Shown: positions 11,708-24,385, counted from the stretch's first letter. The stretch is DNA of 64,000 nt from Primulina eburnea (GCF_022965805.1 NW_027331400.1:1-64000), one strand, 5' to 3'. Notes: a model not told the origin generated them from the sequence alone. Numbers and translations are program-made.

Positions 11708-13522
11708 TTGTCTAGGACTAAGAAGGGGAGGGATTCTATGTTTGTTGTTGTGGATAGATTCTCTAAGATGGCACATTTTATAGCTTGTCATAAAACCGAT
11801 GATGCTTCACACATTGCGGATTTGTTCTGTAGAGAAGTCGCTAGGTTGCATGGCATGCGTAGGACTATTGTTTCTGGTCGCGGTGTTAAATTATTGAGTT
11901 ACTTTTGGAAGACTTTCTGGGCTAAACTTGGCACAAAATTGTTGTTTTCTACTACTTGTCATCCTCAAATGGATGGATAAACTGAAGTTGTCAATAGAAC
12001 TTTGGGAACATTTTTGCGTGCTATTCTTAAAAAGAACTTGGATTGACATTTCTATGGACTTTATTTTGGGTTGCCTATGACTAAGAAAGGGAGGGATTCT
12101 ATTTTCGTTGTTGTGGATAGATTCTCTAAGATGACAAATTTTGAAGCTTGTCATAAAACCGATGATGCTTCAAACATTGCGGATTTGTTCTTTAGAGAAG
12201 TCGTTAGGTTGCATGGCATGACTAGGACTATTTCTTTTGATCGCGATGTTAAATTCTTGAGTTACTTTTGGAAGACTTTATGTGCTAAACTTGGCACAAA
12301 ATTGTTGTTTTCTACAACTTGTCCTCCTCAAACGGATGGACAAACTCAAGTTTTCAATAGAACTTTGGGAACACTTTTGCTTGCTATTCTGAAAAAGAAC
12401 TTGGATTGACATTTCTATGGCCTTTATTTTGTGTTTGCCTAGGAATAAGAAGGGAGGGATTCTATGTTTGTTGTTGTGGATAGATTCTCTAAGATGACAC
12501 ATTTTATAGCTTGTCATAAAACCGAAGATGCTTCAAACATTGCGGATTTGTTATTTAGAGAAGTCGCTAGGTTGCATGGCATGCCTAGGACTATTGTTTC
12601 TAGTCGCGATGTTAAATTATTGAGTTACTTTTGGAAGACTTTCTGGGCTAAACTTGGCAGAAAATTGTTGTTTATTACTACTTGTCATCCTCAAACGAAT
12701 GGACAAACTAAAGATGTCAATAGAACTTTGGGAACACTTTTGCGTGCTATTCTTAAAAAGAACTTGGAGTGACATTTCTATGGACTTTATTTTGGGTTGC
12801 CTAGGACTAAGAAGGTGAGGGATTCTATTTTTGTTGTTATGGATAGATTCTCTAAGATGACACATTTTATAGCTTGTCATAAAACCGATGATGCTTCAAA
12901 CATTGCGGATTTGTTCTTTAAAGAAGTCGCTAGGTTGCATGGCATGCCTAGGACTATTGTTTCTGGTCGCGATGTTAAATTATTGAGTTACTTTTGGAAG
13001 ACTTTCTGGGCTAAACTTGGCACAAAATTGTTGTTTACTACTACTTGTCATCCTCAAACGAATGGACAAACTGAAGTTGTCAATAGAACTTTGGGAACAC
13101 TTTTGCGTGCTATTCTTAAAAAGAACTTGGATTGACATTTCTATGGACTTTATTTTGTGTTGCCTAGGACTAAGAAAGGGAGGGATTCTATTTTCGTTGT
13201 TGTGGATAGATTCTCTAAGATGACACATTTTATAGCTTGTCATAAAATCGATGATGCTTCAAACATTGCTGATTTGTTCTTTAGAGAAGTCGCTACGTTG
13301 CATGGCATGCCTAGGACTATTGTTTCTGGTCGCGGTGTTAAATTATTGAGTTACTTTTGGCAGACTTTATGGGCTAAAATTGGCACAAAATTGTTGTTTT
13401 CTACTACTTGTCATCCTCAAACGGATGGACAAACTGAAGTTGTCAATAGAACTTTGGGAACATTTTTGCGTGCTATTCTTAAAAAGAACTTGGATTGACA
13501 TTTCTATGGACTTTATTTTGGG
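11708..13522 (+). repeat. Higher-order repeat copy 3, shortened to 5 monomers
   Basis: Order A-B-C-D'-E: the D-B'-C' segment (three monomers, 1,089 bp) is missing compared with copies 1 and 2. The A monomer has a new TAA in place of the glutamine codon of DGQTE near 11978. A deletion of a whole number of monomers is expected from unequal crossing-over between C and C'. Confidence 0.75.
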
Positions 13523-16179
13523 TTGCCTGGGACTAAGAAAGGGAGGGATTCTATTTTCGTTGTTGTGGATAGATTCTCTAAGATGGCACATTTAATAGCT
13601 TTTCATAAAACCGATGATGCCTCAAACATTGCGGATTTGTTATTTAGAGAAGTCGCTAGGATTCATGGCATTCCTAGGACTATTGTTTCTGGTCGCGATG
13701 TTAAATTCTTGAGATACTTTTGGAAGACTTTCTGTGCTAAACTTGGCACAAAATTGTTGTTTTCTACTACTTGTCATCCTCAAACGGATGGACAAACTGA
13801 AGTTGTCAATAGAACTTTGGGAATACTTTCGCGTGCTATTCTTAAAAAGAACTTGGATTGAAATTTTTATGGACTTTATTTTGGGTTGCGTAGGACTAAG
13901 AAGGGGAGGGATTCTATTTTTGTTATTGTGGATAGATTCTCTAAGATGACACATTTTATAGCTTGTCATAAAACTAATGATGCTTCAAACATGGCGGATT
14001 TGTTATTTAGAGAAGTCGCTAGGTTGCATGGCATTCCTAGGACTATTGTTTCTGGTCGCGATGTTAAATTCTTGAGTTACTTTTGGAAGACTTTCTGGGC
14101 TAAACTTGGCACAAAATTGTTGTTTTTTACTACTTGTCGTCCTCAAACGGATGGACAAACTGAAGTTGTCAATAGAACTTTGGGAACACTTTTGCGTGCT
14201 ATTCTTAAAAAGAACTAGGATTGACATTTCCATGGACTTTATTTTGGGTTGCCTAGGACTAAGAAGGGGAGGGATTCTATTTTTATTGTTGTGGATAGAT
14301 TCTCTAAGATGGCAAATTTTATAGCTTGTCATAAAATCGATGATGCTTCAAACATGGCGGATTTGTTCTTTAGAGAAGTCGCAAGGTTGCATGGCATGCC
14401 TAGGACTATTGTTTCTGGTCGCGGTGTTAAATTATTGAGTTACTTTTGGAAGACTTTATGGGCTAAACTTGGCACAAAATTATTGTTTTCTACTAATTGT
14501 CATCCTCAAACGGATGGACGAACTGAAGTTGTCAATAGAACTTTGGGAACATTTTTGCGTGCTATTCTTAAAAAGAACTTGGATTGACATTTCTATGGAC
14601 TTTATTTTGGGTTGCCTAGGACAAAGAAAGGGGGGGATTCTATTTTCGTTGTTGTGGATAGATTTTCTAAGATGACACATTTTATACCTTGTCATAAAAC
14701 CGATGATGCTTCAGACATTGCGGATTTGTTCTTTAGAGAAGTCGTTAGGTTGCATGGCATGACTAGGACTATTGCTTATGATCGCGATGTTAAATTCTTG
14801 AGTTACTTTTGGAAGACTTTATGTGCTAAACTTGGCACAAAATTGTTGTTTTCTACAACTTGTCCTCCTCAAACGGATGGACAAACTCAAGTTTTCAATA
14901 GAACTTTGGGAACACTTTTGCTTGCTATTCTGAAAAAGAACTTGAATTGACATTTCTATGGCCTTTATTTTGTGTTTGCCTAGGAATAAGAAGGGAGGGA
15001 TTCTATGTTTGTTGTTGTGGATAGATTCTCTAAGATGACACATTTTATAGCTTGTCATAAAACCGAAGATGCTTCAAACATTGCGGATTTGTTATTTAGA
15101 GAAGTCGCTAGGTTGCATGGCATGCCTAGGACTATTGTTTCTAGTCGCGATGTTAAATTATTGAGTTACTTTTGGAAGACTTTCTGGGCTAAACTTGGCA
15201 GAAAATTGTTGTTTACTACTACTTGTCATCCTCAAACGAATGGACAAACTGAAGATGTCAATAGAACTTTGGGAACACTTTTGCGTGCTATTCTTAAAAA
15301 GAACTTGGAGTGACATTTCTATGGACTTTATTTTGGGTTGCCTAGGACTAAGAAGGTGAGGGATTCTATTTTTGTTGTTATGGATAGATTCTCTAAGATG
15401 ACACATTTTATAGCTTGTCATAAAACCGATGATGCTTCAAACATTGCGGATTTGTTCTTTAAAGAAGTCGCTAGGTTGCATGGCATGCCTAGGACTATTG
15501 TTTCTGGTCGCGATGTTAAATTATTGAGTTACTTTTGGAAGACTTTCTGGGCTAAACTTGGCACAAAATTGTTGTTTACTACTACTTGTCATCCTCAAAC
15601 GAATGGACAAACTGAAGTTGTCAATAGAACTTTGGGAACACTTTTGCGTGCTATTCTTAAAAAGAACTTGGATTGACATTTCTATGGACTTTATTTTGTG
15701 TTGCCTAGGACTAAGAAAGGGAGGGATTCTATTTTCGTTGTTGTGGATAGATTCTCTAAGATGACACATTTTATAGCTTGTCATAAAATCGATGATGCTT
15801 CAAACATTGCGGATTTGTTCTTTAGAGAAGTCGCTATGTTGCATGGCATGCCTAGGACTATTGTTTCTGGTCGCGGTGTTAAATTATTGAGTTACTTTTG
15901 GCAGACTTTATGGGCTAAAATTGGCACAAAATTGTTGTTTTCTACTACTTGTCATCCTCAAACGGATGGACAAACTGAAGTTGTCAATAGAACTTTGGGA
16001 ACATTTTTGCGTGCTATTCTTAAAAAGAACTTGGATTGACATTTCTATGGACTTTATTTTGGGTTGTCTAGGACTAAGAAGGGGAGGGATTCTATGTTTG
16101 TTGTTGTGGATAGATTCTCTAAGATGGCACATTTTATAGCTTGTCATAAAACCGATGATGCTTCACACATTGCGGATTT

Positions 16180-16184
16180 GTTCT
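16180..16184 (+). other. Left target-site duplication GTTCT
   Basis: GTTCT precedes TGTAACGCCCC here and recurs after the right LTR at 24386-24390. The uninterrupted site is visible in satellite monomer A, for example GTTCT at 8921-8925 followed by GTAGAGAAG. Confidence 0.85.
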
Positions 16185-19100
16185 TGTAACGCCCCGAAAA
16201 TTTTAAGGTCCACGCAAACAACATGCATGCAATTATTAAATTCTCTTGTATTTTAATTAAATGTTTTAATTGCATTATTATATTATGTTGTGCATATTTG
16301 CATATTTAAAATATATTTTTCTACATTGTTGCATTAAAATGTATTTTTAAAGGTTATTCGAGTTGCGATCGAGGAACGGGGACCGAGGGCTGAAATATAG
16401 AAATTGATTTTTTATTAAATAAATGTTTTTAATTATTTAAAAGATGGTCAATGCTTTTTCTTATTTTTGAAAATATGGGGTTTTGAGGTGATTTTATACG
16501 CCGGGGCATAAATTTTATCGGTGTTGGTTTTTCAACTAAAAATCGAGTTTTTTAGCAACCCGGCTAATAAATTCAAATTTTTATTAAAAGAAAACTTTGC
16601 TATTATTTTATTTAAATTCTAATTTAACTAAATGGGCTTAATTTCATGGCTTATTAGGCCTAAAGCCTACTTAGTGATTAGTTTAGTATTTAATTTGTTA
16701 ATCAAATCAAAACCTACCCTACCTTGCAATCAAAGTCTCGGCCACCCACTTTTTAATTTCAAAACCTCTCCCCACAATTCTCAAACCACACGGCACTTCA
16801 CACACAATTTCAGAAAAAAGAGCTTCGAAGAGATTTCGTGGGTTCAAGGGAGATTCAAGCCTTGGTTTCGATCCGTTCCTCGTCGTCAACATTTAATCGT
16901 GCGTTTAAAACGCAAAGGCACGCCATACATCTCCTTTTCTCATCTATCACATCGTAGTATCGTTTTAAATATCGTGTGCATGAAAAACATGAAATTCTTT
17001 GATTTATTTTCGGAATATTGCACATACATGTATGAAATCCATGAATTTTGATCCAAAAACATGTTTACACGGTTGCTAAAGGGGCTGTCATGGCTAGGAT
17101 ATAATTAAGGATGATTTTCCCAAGTTTAAAGAGTCCTAAAACACACAAAAACGTTGCAAATTAAGAAGGAACAAAGCTGGAACCGTAGGAACAACTTCAG
17201 AAATAGGAACCGTAGGCTTTGGTGTGCATGTTGTGGTTCATGGACTCGATGGTTCTGCATGGGGGCTGGAGCTCGGCCAGGGCTTGTTGGGGGCTTGGCC
17301 AGGGTCAGGTTCGAAGGCTAGGTATGGTGCTAGGGCGGCTAGGGTTCGAGCTTGGGGCTGGGGAAGGAGTCCATGCTAGTTGGGTCTCTTCTCGAAGAGA
17401 AATCCTGGTGGCCGAGAAATTCAGGGGAGGGGCTCGTTAAGGGGCTGGCTAGGTGGTCTGGGTGATGGCTTGGGATGGTCCAGAGAGGGGTAGGTAGGTT
17501 CAGGGCTCGTGGTGGCTCGAGCCAGAACCATGCGAGGAAACACACGCACGCACACAGGGAGGGGATTGACGCGCACAGGCTGCGGGATTCTTCGGGCGGT
17601 TGGTGCGTGGCTCAGGGGCTCGGGCTTGGGGTGGCTCGGGTCTGGGGCTGGTCTAGGGTCAGTAAAGGTCATGGGTGGTCGGTAGTTAGAGGGCTGGAGG
17701 TGTCCTAGTCCAATTAGGAGTTCTAGAAATGCTAGGAAGACACGCTCAAAACATGCAGAAAATTGGTCTAGTTTCCAGAGGTGTTTTGGGCGGGCCAAGG
17801 CTGGTTTTTCGGGCTGGGCTTGCACAGTAGGGTCCCTAGATGGGTTGGCTTGGGTTTGGTTCAAGGTTGCTCGGGCGTGGCTCGGGTAAATTAGGAGATG
17901 GCTCGGTGTGTTCGTCGAAGGGTCAAAAACGAGAATTTAAGAAGGAAAAATTGATCCAAGGGTCCACGGGGGTGGCTCATGACTTGGAAGGGTAGAATAA
18001 ATCATAAAAAGGTTATGTTTAAAATTTGGTATCAAAATAACGAGTTTTGGATTTATTCGGAATTTAATCGCCGCACGAAACGGCAATTAACGAGTTAATT
18101 GAAACGCCTAGTTTTAAGCTTTATAAAATTAAGAAAAATTAGATTTAAGCTTAAATAATTATTATAAGTCTAAGTTTTTAATTTAGGAATTTTATATTAA
18201 AGTTTGGTTTAATTCGGGATTAAAACGCATTAATACGTCACATTTAAAGATAAATTTAAAAGTCATCGAATTAAGCTAAATAAAAATATGAGAAAAATTC
18301 ATATAGGCTTAAATAATTATTTGGGACATTTTAGAGTCATGAAATCAAGAAAAAAAGTCGAATTCGTAAAAAGTCGAGTCTAGGGGTAAAACGGTCTTTT
18401 TACGTCGGAAAATTAGCAAAGGTCATGGCAGTGCCCGAAATACTGTTTTCATGTTAAATATGTTATTTTTAAATGTTTATGAAATTAACATGAATTATTT
18501 ATGATTTTAAATGTCAAAAGGAATTATTATGATTTAAAGAAGACATTTAAATACGTGTTGCATGCTTGGTTTCAAAAAGGGAAAAAGATATATGTTGTTA
18601 ATGATTTTATAAAGTGATGTGAATGAAAAACGTTGAATGAAGTGAAGTGATTGTGACTAGTTCGTCAATAGTGGCGATATCGTGAGGGTGATGGTCCCAG
18701 TGGGAGCCCGACGATCGTGTTTCCATTATTGCGAACAAGAGGTTAAGAGGTTATGAGGTTTGAGGTTAGGATAGGAATGTCGTGAGGGGAAAGCCCATTG
18801 GGAGCCCCGACGATCGTATTTCTATTCGATTCATGTTAGGCCAGGGCCCAGTTGACCGGTGAGAGTGTTGCTGGTGTCCCCCGCCGCCCAGTACTGTGGT
18901 TATATTTCTGATGGATCCATCAAGAGGTCATGTCATGAGAGGAAAGTCACAATTAACGATCTGAATTCAACAAAGGAAAAGGAAAAGGAAAATGTTTATG
19001 ATCATGTTTAAATGTTTTGTCATGTTGAGGAAAAAGGAAAAGATTAAGGTTTATTTATGCATGTCATGAAAATGTTTATGTTTAAAGTTTTATGCATCAT

Positions 19101-19666
19101 GAAAAATGTTTACGAAAATGTTTATGATTAAATTTGTGCATCTTCATGAAAACGATATTTTAAGTACAAGTATTTTTCACCGTTATATGTTTGACTGTAT
19201 TACGTATTACTCGTTATAAAGATTATGGTGTGTTGAGTCTTTAGACTCACTAGGTGTGATGGATGTAGGTGGTTCTGAGGGAGGATTTGACGGGTGATAC
19301 TACTGGACTGAAGGTGCACACAACCCGAGGACCAGCGCTTCTACTTTTCCGCATGTACGATTATGACTTATGAATTATGTTAAAGATTTTTAAGATTATT
19401 TACTTAAGCTTTTTGAGAGATTTTTGAGAGGTTTAGTATGGGCTTTACTTTTCAACATTTATTGCTTTTTAGGTTTGGTAAAACGTTTTACGATTTCTGG
19501 TTTGACTATTACCTTTCAATTTTCAAATACTAGTTGGATGATTTACTTTAAAATGGTGCAAGATTATTTTTATGTGCATGTGCATGCAATGACCGAAAAT
19601 GTGGGAGATTTAAAAAAAAAAAAATTTCTAGTACTTTTAAAGCAATAAAAAGATCAGGACGTTTCA
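16185..19666 (+). mobile_element. 5' LTR of the LARD-like element (3,482 bp)
   Basis: Starts TGTAACGCCCCG and ends GACGTTTCA two bases before the PBS. It holds an AT-rich start, a GC-rich part at about 17220-17900, and an AT-rich end with A-runs. Open frames inside (near 16632, 17219, 17475 and antisense 17421-17864) recur unchanged in all three LTR copies only because the LTRs are nearly identical; none has a recognisable domain. The last about 210 bases (from 19456) differ sharply from the 3' LTR. Confidence 0.9.
18671..18840 (+). repeat. Imperfect repeat of a CGTGAGGG...GACGATCGT block in the LTR
   Basis: Two versions of CGTGAGGG, a short GC stretch, GGGAGCCC, GACGATCGT and TTTC lie about 110 bp apart. 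The same pair occurs in the other two LTR copies (near 23405 and 30510). No function can be read from it. Confidence 0.5.
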
Positions 19667-19668
19667 GT

Positions 19669-19680
19669 TGGTATCAGAGC
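19669..19680 (+). promoter_or_regulatory. Primer-binding site, initiator-Met tRNA
   Basis: TGGTATCAGAGC is the common plant LTR-retrotransposon PBS, complementary to the 3' end of initiator-Met tRNA. It begins two bases after the 5' LTR, which fixes that LTR's end. Confidence 0.9.
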
Positions 19681-20872
19681 GGTGGTTCCTATAAAGGGTT
19701 GTGCCACCATCAGTGCCGGGAAGATCAGTCGTCAAGCCTCAACTTGTAAGTTTACATGCTTTATATGATTTATATGTTGTTACCTGCATTATTAAATGAA
19801 CTACATGTTTACGTCCCATGTTTAATAGCATTATGAGGATATATGATTTATATGCTTTAATTTTTATATGTGATACGATCTGAAATGAAAAATTATTTTA
19901 TTTTATTTTAAGCATGTTGGTTTGTGGTGGAATTGGATTATGTTGATCTTTTTGGGTTTTAGTATTGACGTTCTACTTTTTTGGCTATAAGTTAATCGAG
20001 AATTTTATGAATGTTTTTGGGATATGTAGATTTTCTAAGAAAATATTATGATAAATGGTTACTAGTCGAATTAAATTTTGGGAATTAGATGTAAGAAATA
20101 AAAATTTAAGGATTTACAACGACTTTGGGAATAAGAAAAGTGTATAAATTGGGATTTTAAGTTTGATGAAAGGTAATATTGGTTATAGGAATTGATTTTG
20201 GGAAAATAAGCTTAAATTTTTTTGAAATTATGTTATGGGAAACCCGTAAGAATGTCAAGAATTTATGGGTTAATAGTAGGATTTTTGAAATTAATGACTA
20301 ATTAGGATGATTTTTGGGAAAATTAAGAATTTATTTTGCAATTATTAAGGAATTTGGGGACTAATTTAGCAATAAGCGATAATTTGATGGTTTAATTGAT
20401 AAGAATTTTTGAGGATTTAGACTTTTAAGAATATTTGTAACTTCTGGATATCTTGGTTTTAGTATTATAAGAAATTTTAGTCAAGGGTTTTCAAGGAAGA
20501 ACCGATATTAGGATTGAAAAATCTAAGCGTTAACGGATGCGTTTGGGATTTTAAGATTGAAATTTGATAATTTGATGAATATTTTGGGTATAAATTAAGG
20601 AAAATAATATACGAAAAGTATAGTCATCCATCTTTTAATATTGGGGATCGTAAGAAAAATTGAAATTCGAGGTTATAATGGTAATAGCACTAAGTATTTG
20701 GGTCCTTTTAAGTGCGATTTGAAAATAAGGATTTAAGAAGGAAAATTTAATTGGGATAAAGAGACGTAAGGACATTCTAGAGTTTAAGTTTTATCAGAGT
20801 AAGCGCAGCGGAAAGCGTGGATTTTTGGGATACTAGAACTAAGTCTAAAGCTTTGGGTTATTAAGGATAAGC
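19681..20872 (+). mobile_element. Non-coding interior of the LARD-like element
   Basis: About 1.2 kb, AT-rich, without gag, protease, reverse transcriptase or integrase motifs in any frame. Only the flanking replication signals are recognisable. It could be packaging sequence plus 3' untranslated remnant of an autonomous parent. Confidence 0.75.
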
Positions 20873-20892
20873 GAATTTCGAGGACGAAATTC
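20873..20892 (+). promoter_or_regulatory. AGGA-loop hairpin of the LARD-like element
   Basis: Perfect 8-bp inverted repeat GAATTTCG / CGAAATTC with loop AGGA. The gypsy elements have GAGTTCG / CGAACTC in the same place, so both arms changed together while the loop and pairing were kept. Confidence 0.65.
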
Positions 20893-20897
20893 AATTT

Positions 20898-20909
20898 AAG
20901 GGGGGAAGA
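20898..20909 (+). promoter_or_regulatory. Polypurine tract of the LARD-like element
   Basis: AAGGGGGGAAGA, one base before the 3' LTR start TGTAACGCCCC. Confidence 0.85.
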
Positions 20910-20910
20910 T

Positions 20911-23900
20911 TGTAACGCCCCGAAAATTTTAAGGTCCACGCAAACAACATGCATGCAATTATTAAATTCTCTTGTATTTTAATTAAATGTTTTAATTGCA
21001 TTATTATATTATGTTGTGCATATTTGCATATTTAAAATATATTTTTCTACATTGTTGCATTAAAATGTATTTTTAAAGGTTATTCGAGTTGCGATCGAGG
21101 AACGGGGACCGAGGGCTGAAATATAGAAATTGATTTTTTATTAAATAAATGTTTTTAATTATTTAAAAGATGGTCAATGCTTTTTCTTATTTTTGAAAAT
21201 ATGGGGTTTTGAGGTGATTTTATACGCCGGGGCATAAATTTTATCGGTGTTGGTTTTTCAACTAAAAATCGAGTTTTTTAGCAACCCGGCTAATAAATTC
21301 AAATTTTTATTAAAAGAAAACTTTGCTATTATTTTATTTAAATTCTAATTTAACTAAATGGGCTTAATTTCATGGCTTATTAGGCCTAAAGCCTACTTAG
21401 TGATTAGTTTAGTATTTAATTTGTTAATCAAATCAAAACCTACCCTACCTTGCAATCAAAGTCTCGGCCACCCACTTTTTAATTTCAAAACCTCTCCCCA
21501 CAATTCTCAAACCACACGGCACTTCACACACAATTTCAGAAAAAAGAGCTTCGAAGAGATTTCGTGGGTTCAAGGGAGATTCAAGCCTTGGTTTCGATCC
21601 GTTCCTCGTCGTCAACATTTAATCGTGCGTTTAAAACGCAAAGGCACGCCATACATCTCCTTTTCTCATCTATCACATCGTAGTATCGTTTTAAATATCG
21701 TGTGCATGAAAAACATGAAATTCTTTGATTTATTTTCGGAATATTGCACATACATGTATGAAATCCATGAATTTTGATCCAAAAACATGTTTACACGGTT
21801 GCTAAAGGGGCTGTCATGGCTAGGATATAATTAAGGATGATTTTCCCAAGTTTAAAGAGTCCTAAAACACACAAAAACGTTGCAAATTAAGAAGGAACAA
21901 AGCTGGAACCGTAGGAACAACTTCAGAAATAGGAACCGTAGGCTTTGGTGTGCATGTTGTGGTTCATGGACTCGATGGTTCTGCATGGGGGCTGGAGCTC
22001 GGCCAGGGCTTGTTGGGGGCTTGGCCAGGGTCAGGTTCGAAGGCTAGGTATGGTGCTAGGGCGGCTAGGGTTCGAGCTTGGGGCTGGGGAAGGAGTCCAT
22101 GCTAGTTGGGTCTCTTCTCGAAGAGAAATCCTGGTGGCCGAGAAATTCAGGGGAGGGGCTCGTTAAGGGGCTGGCTAGGTGGTCTGGGTGATGGCTTGGG
22201 ATGGTCCAGAGAGGGGTAGGTAGGTTCAGGGCTCGTGGTGGCTCGAGCCAGAACCATGCGAGGAAACACACGCACGCACACAGGGAGGGGATTGACGCGC
22301 ACAGGCTGCGGGATTCTTCGGGCGGTTGGTGCGTGGCTCAGGGGCTCGGGCTTGGGGTGGCTCGGGTCTGGGGCTGGTCTAGGGTCAGTAAAGGTCATGG
22401 GTGGTCGGTAGTTAGAGGGCTGGAGGTGTCCTAGTCCAATTAGGAGTTCTAGAAATGCTAGGAAGACACGCTCAAAACATGCAGAAAATTGGTCTAGTTT
22501 CCAGAGGTGTTTTGGGCGGGCCAAGGCTGGTTTTTCGGGCTGGGCTTGCACAGTAGGGTCCCTAGATGGGTTGGCTTGGGTTTGGTTCAAGGTTGCTCGG
22601 GCGTGGCTCGGGTAAATTAGGAGATGGCTCGGTGTGTTCGTCGAAGGGTCAAAAACGAGAATTTAAGAAGGAAAAATTGATCCAAGGGTCCACGGGGGTG
22701 GCTCATGACTTGGAAGGGTAGAATAAATCATAAAAAGGTTATGTTTAAAATTTGGTATCAAAATAACGAGTTTTGGATTTATTCGGAATTTAATCGCCGC
22801 ACGAAACGGCAATTAACGAGTTAATTGAAACGCCTAGTTTTAAGCTTTATAAAATTAAGAAAAATTAGATTTAAGCTTAAATAATTATTATAAGTCTAAG
22901 TTTTTAATTTAGGAATTTTATATTAAAGTTTGGTTTAATTCGGGATTAAAACGCATTAATACGTCACATTTAAAGATAAATTTAAAAGTCATCGAATTAA
23001 GCTAAATAAAAATATGAGAAAAATTCATATAGGCTTAAATAATTATTTGGGACATTTTAGAGTCATGAAATCAAGAAAAAAAGTCGAATTCGTAAAAAGT
23101 CGAGTCTAGGGGTAAAACGGTCTTTTTACGTCGGAAAATTAGCAAAGGTCATGGCAGTGCCCGAAATACTGTTTTCATGTTAAATATGTTATTTTTAAAT
23201 GTTTATGAAATTAACATGAATTATTTATGATTTTAAATGTCAAAAGGAATTATTATGATTTAAAGAAGACATTTAAATACGTGTTGCATGCTTGGTTTCA
23301 AAAAGGGAAAAAGATATATGTTGTTAATGATTTTATAAAGTGATGTGAATGAAAAACGTTGAATGAAGTGAAGTGATTGTGACTAGTTCGTCAATAGTGG
23401 CGATATCGTGAGGGTGATGGTCCCAGTGGGAGCCCGACGATCGTGTTTCCATTATTGCGAACAAGAGGTTAAGAGGTTATGAGGTTTGAGGTTAGGATAG
23501 GAATGTCGTGAGGGGAAAGCCCATTGGGAGCCCCGACGATCGTATTTCTATTCGATTCATGTTAGGCCAGGGCCCAGTTGACCGGTGAGAGTGTTGCTGG
23601 TGTCCCCCGCCGCCCAGTACTGTGGTTATATTTCTGATGGATCCATCAAGAGGTCATGTCATGAGAGGAAAGTCACAATTAACGATCTGAATTCAACAAA
23701 GGAAAAGGAAAAGGAAAATGTTTATGATCATGTTTAAATGTTTTGTCATGTTGAGGAAAAAGGAAAAGATTAAGGTTTATTTATGCATGTCATGAAAATG
23801 TTTATGTTTAAAGTTTTATGCATCATGAAAAATGTTTACGAAAATGTTTATGATTAAATTTGTGCATCTTCATGAAAACGATATTTTAAGTACAAGTATT

Positions 23901-24385
23901 TTTCACCGTTATATGTTTGACTGTATTACGTATTACTCGTTATAAAGATTATGGTGTGTTGAGTCTTTAGACTCACTAGGTGTGATGGATGTAGGTGGTT
24001 CTGAGGGAGGATTTGACGGGTGATACTACTGGACTGAAGGTGCACACAACCCGAGGACCAGCGCTTCTACTTTTCCGCATGTACGATTATGACTTATGAA
24101 TTATGTTAAAGATTTTTAAGATTATTTACTTAAGCTTTTTGAGAGATTTTTGAGAGGTTTAGTATGGGCTTTACTTTTCAAATTATTGTTTTTAGGTTTG
24201 GTAAAACAGTAGACGATTTTATTATTTCACTTGGATTTTAATACTAGTCGTTGGAGATTTTATTATAAAGAGGGAAAAATATTTTATGAAAATATTTTCT
24301 TGTGTTATTTGATATTTCGAAAAATGGGATAGAAAGAAAAAAAAATTCTAGTACTTTTAAAGCAATAAAAGATGAGGACGTTTTA
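20911..24385 (+). mobile_element. 3' LTR of the LARD-like element (3,475 bp)
   Basis: Near-identical to 16185-19455 over the first 3.27 kb. The last about 200 bases (24182-24345) are of a different sequence type before the ends converge again at CTAGTACTTTTAAAGC. It ends GACGTTTTA, TA instead of CA, followed by the GTTCT duplication. Confidence 0.88.

Larger units (their letters stand above)
3104..16184 (+). repeat. Integrase-core satellite, block 1 (about 36 monomers of 363 bp)
   Basis: A tandem array with a 363-bp period. Each monomer encodes, in broken frames, a chromovirus integrase catalytic core running from a [12 protein letters not shown] start to ...RAILKKNL, with [15 protein letters not shown] near the end. 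In most monomers the first part (carrying the first catalytic Asp) is one frame away from the rest, because GGGTTTGCC has become GGGTTGCC. Most also have a TGA at the monomer junction (TTGGATTGA). The second Asp is replaced in many copies (SGRD for SDRD). The array is therefore a satellite and not a gene family. Monomers shorter than about 110 codons come from this unit in frame +1 or +2 and are not separate genes. Confidence 0.95.
16185..24385 (+). mobile_element. Non-autonomous gypsy-like LTR element with large LTRs (LARD-like)
   Basis: A complete insertion: LTR of about 3.48 kb, PBS, 1,244 bp interior, PPT, second LTR, flanked by GTTCT. The interior has no open frame above 60 codons and no gag or pol motif, so the element must have moved with proteins supplied by a relative. 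PBS, PPT and the AGGA hairpin are like those of chromoviruses. Large LTRs plus a non-coding interior fit the LARD class, although the sizes are at its small end. Confidence 0.85.

Noticed and set aside
3114..16139. Dozens of 66-113-codon sense frames, as a possible gene family
   Set aside because: All are monomers of one satellite with shared stops at the junction and no start or promoter context.
3207..16147. Numerous antisense frames of 74-109 codons ([16 protein letters not shown]...) in the satellite
   Set aside because: They are the reverse strand of the integrase monomers, repeat with the 363-bp period and have no recognised domain; shadows only.
16632..17051. 139-codon frame present three times with the same sequence (also 21358 and 28465)
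   Set aside because: Lies inside the LARD-like LTR; its conservation reflects LTR identity, and it has no known domain.
17421..17864. Antisense 147-codon proline-rich frame in the LTR (also 22147 and 29254)
   Set aside because: A GC-rich low-complexity stretch; composition explains the open frame.
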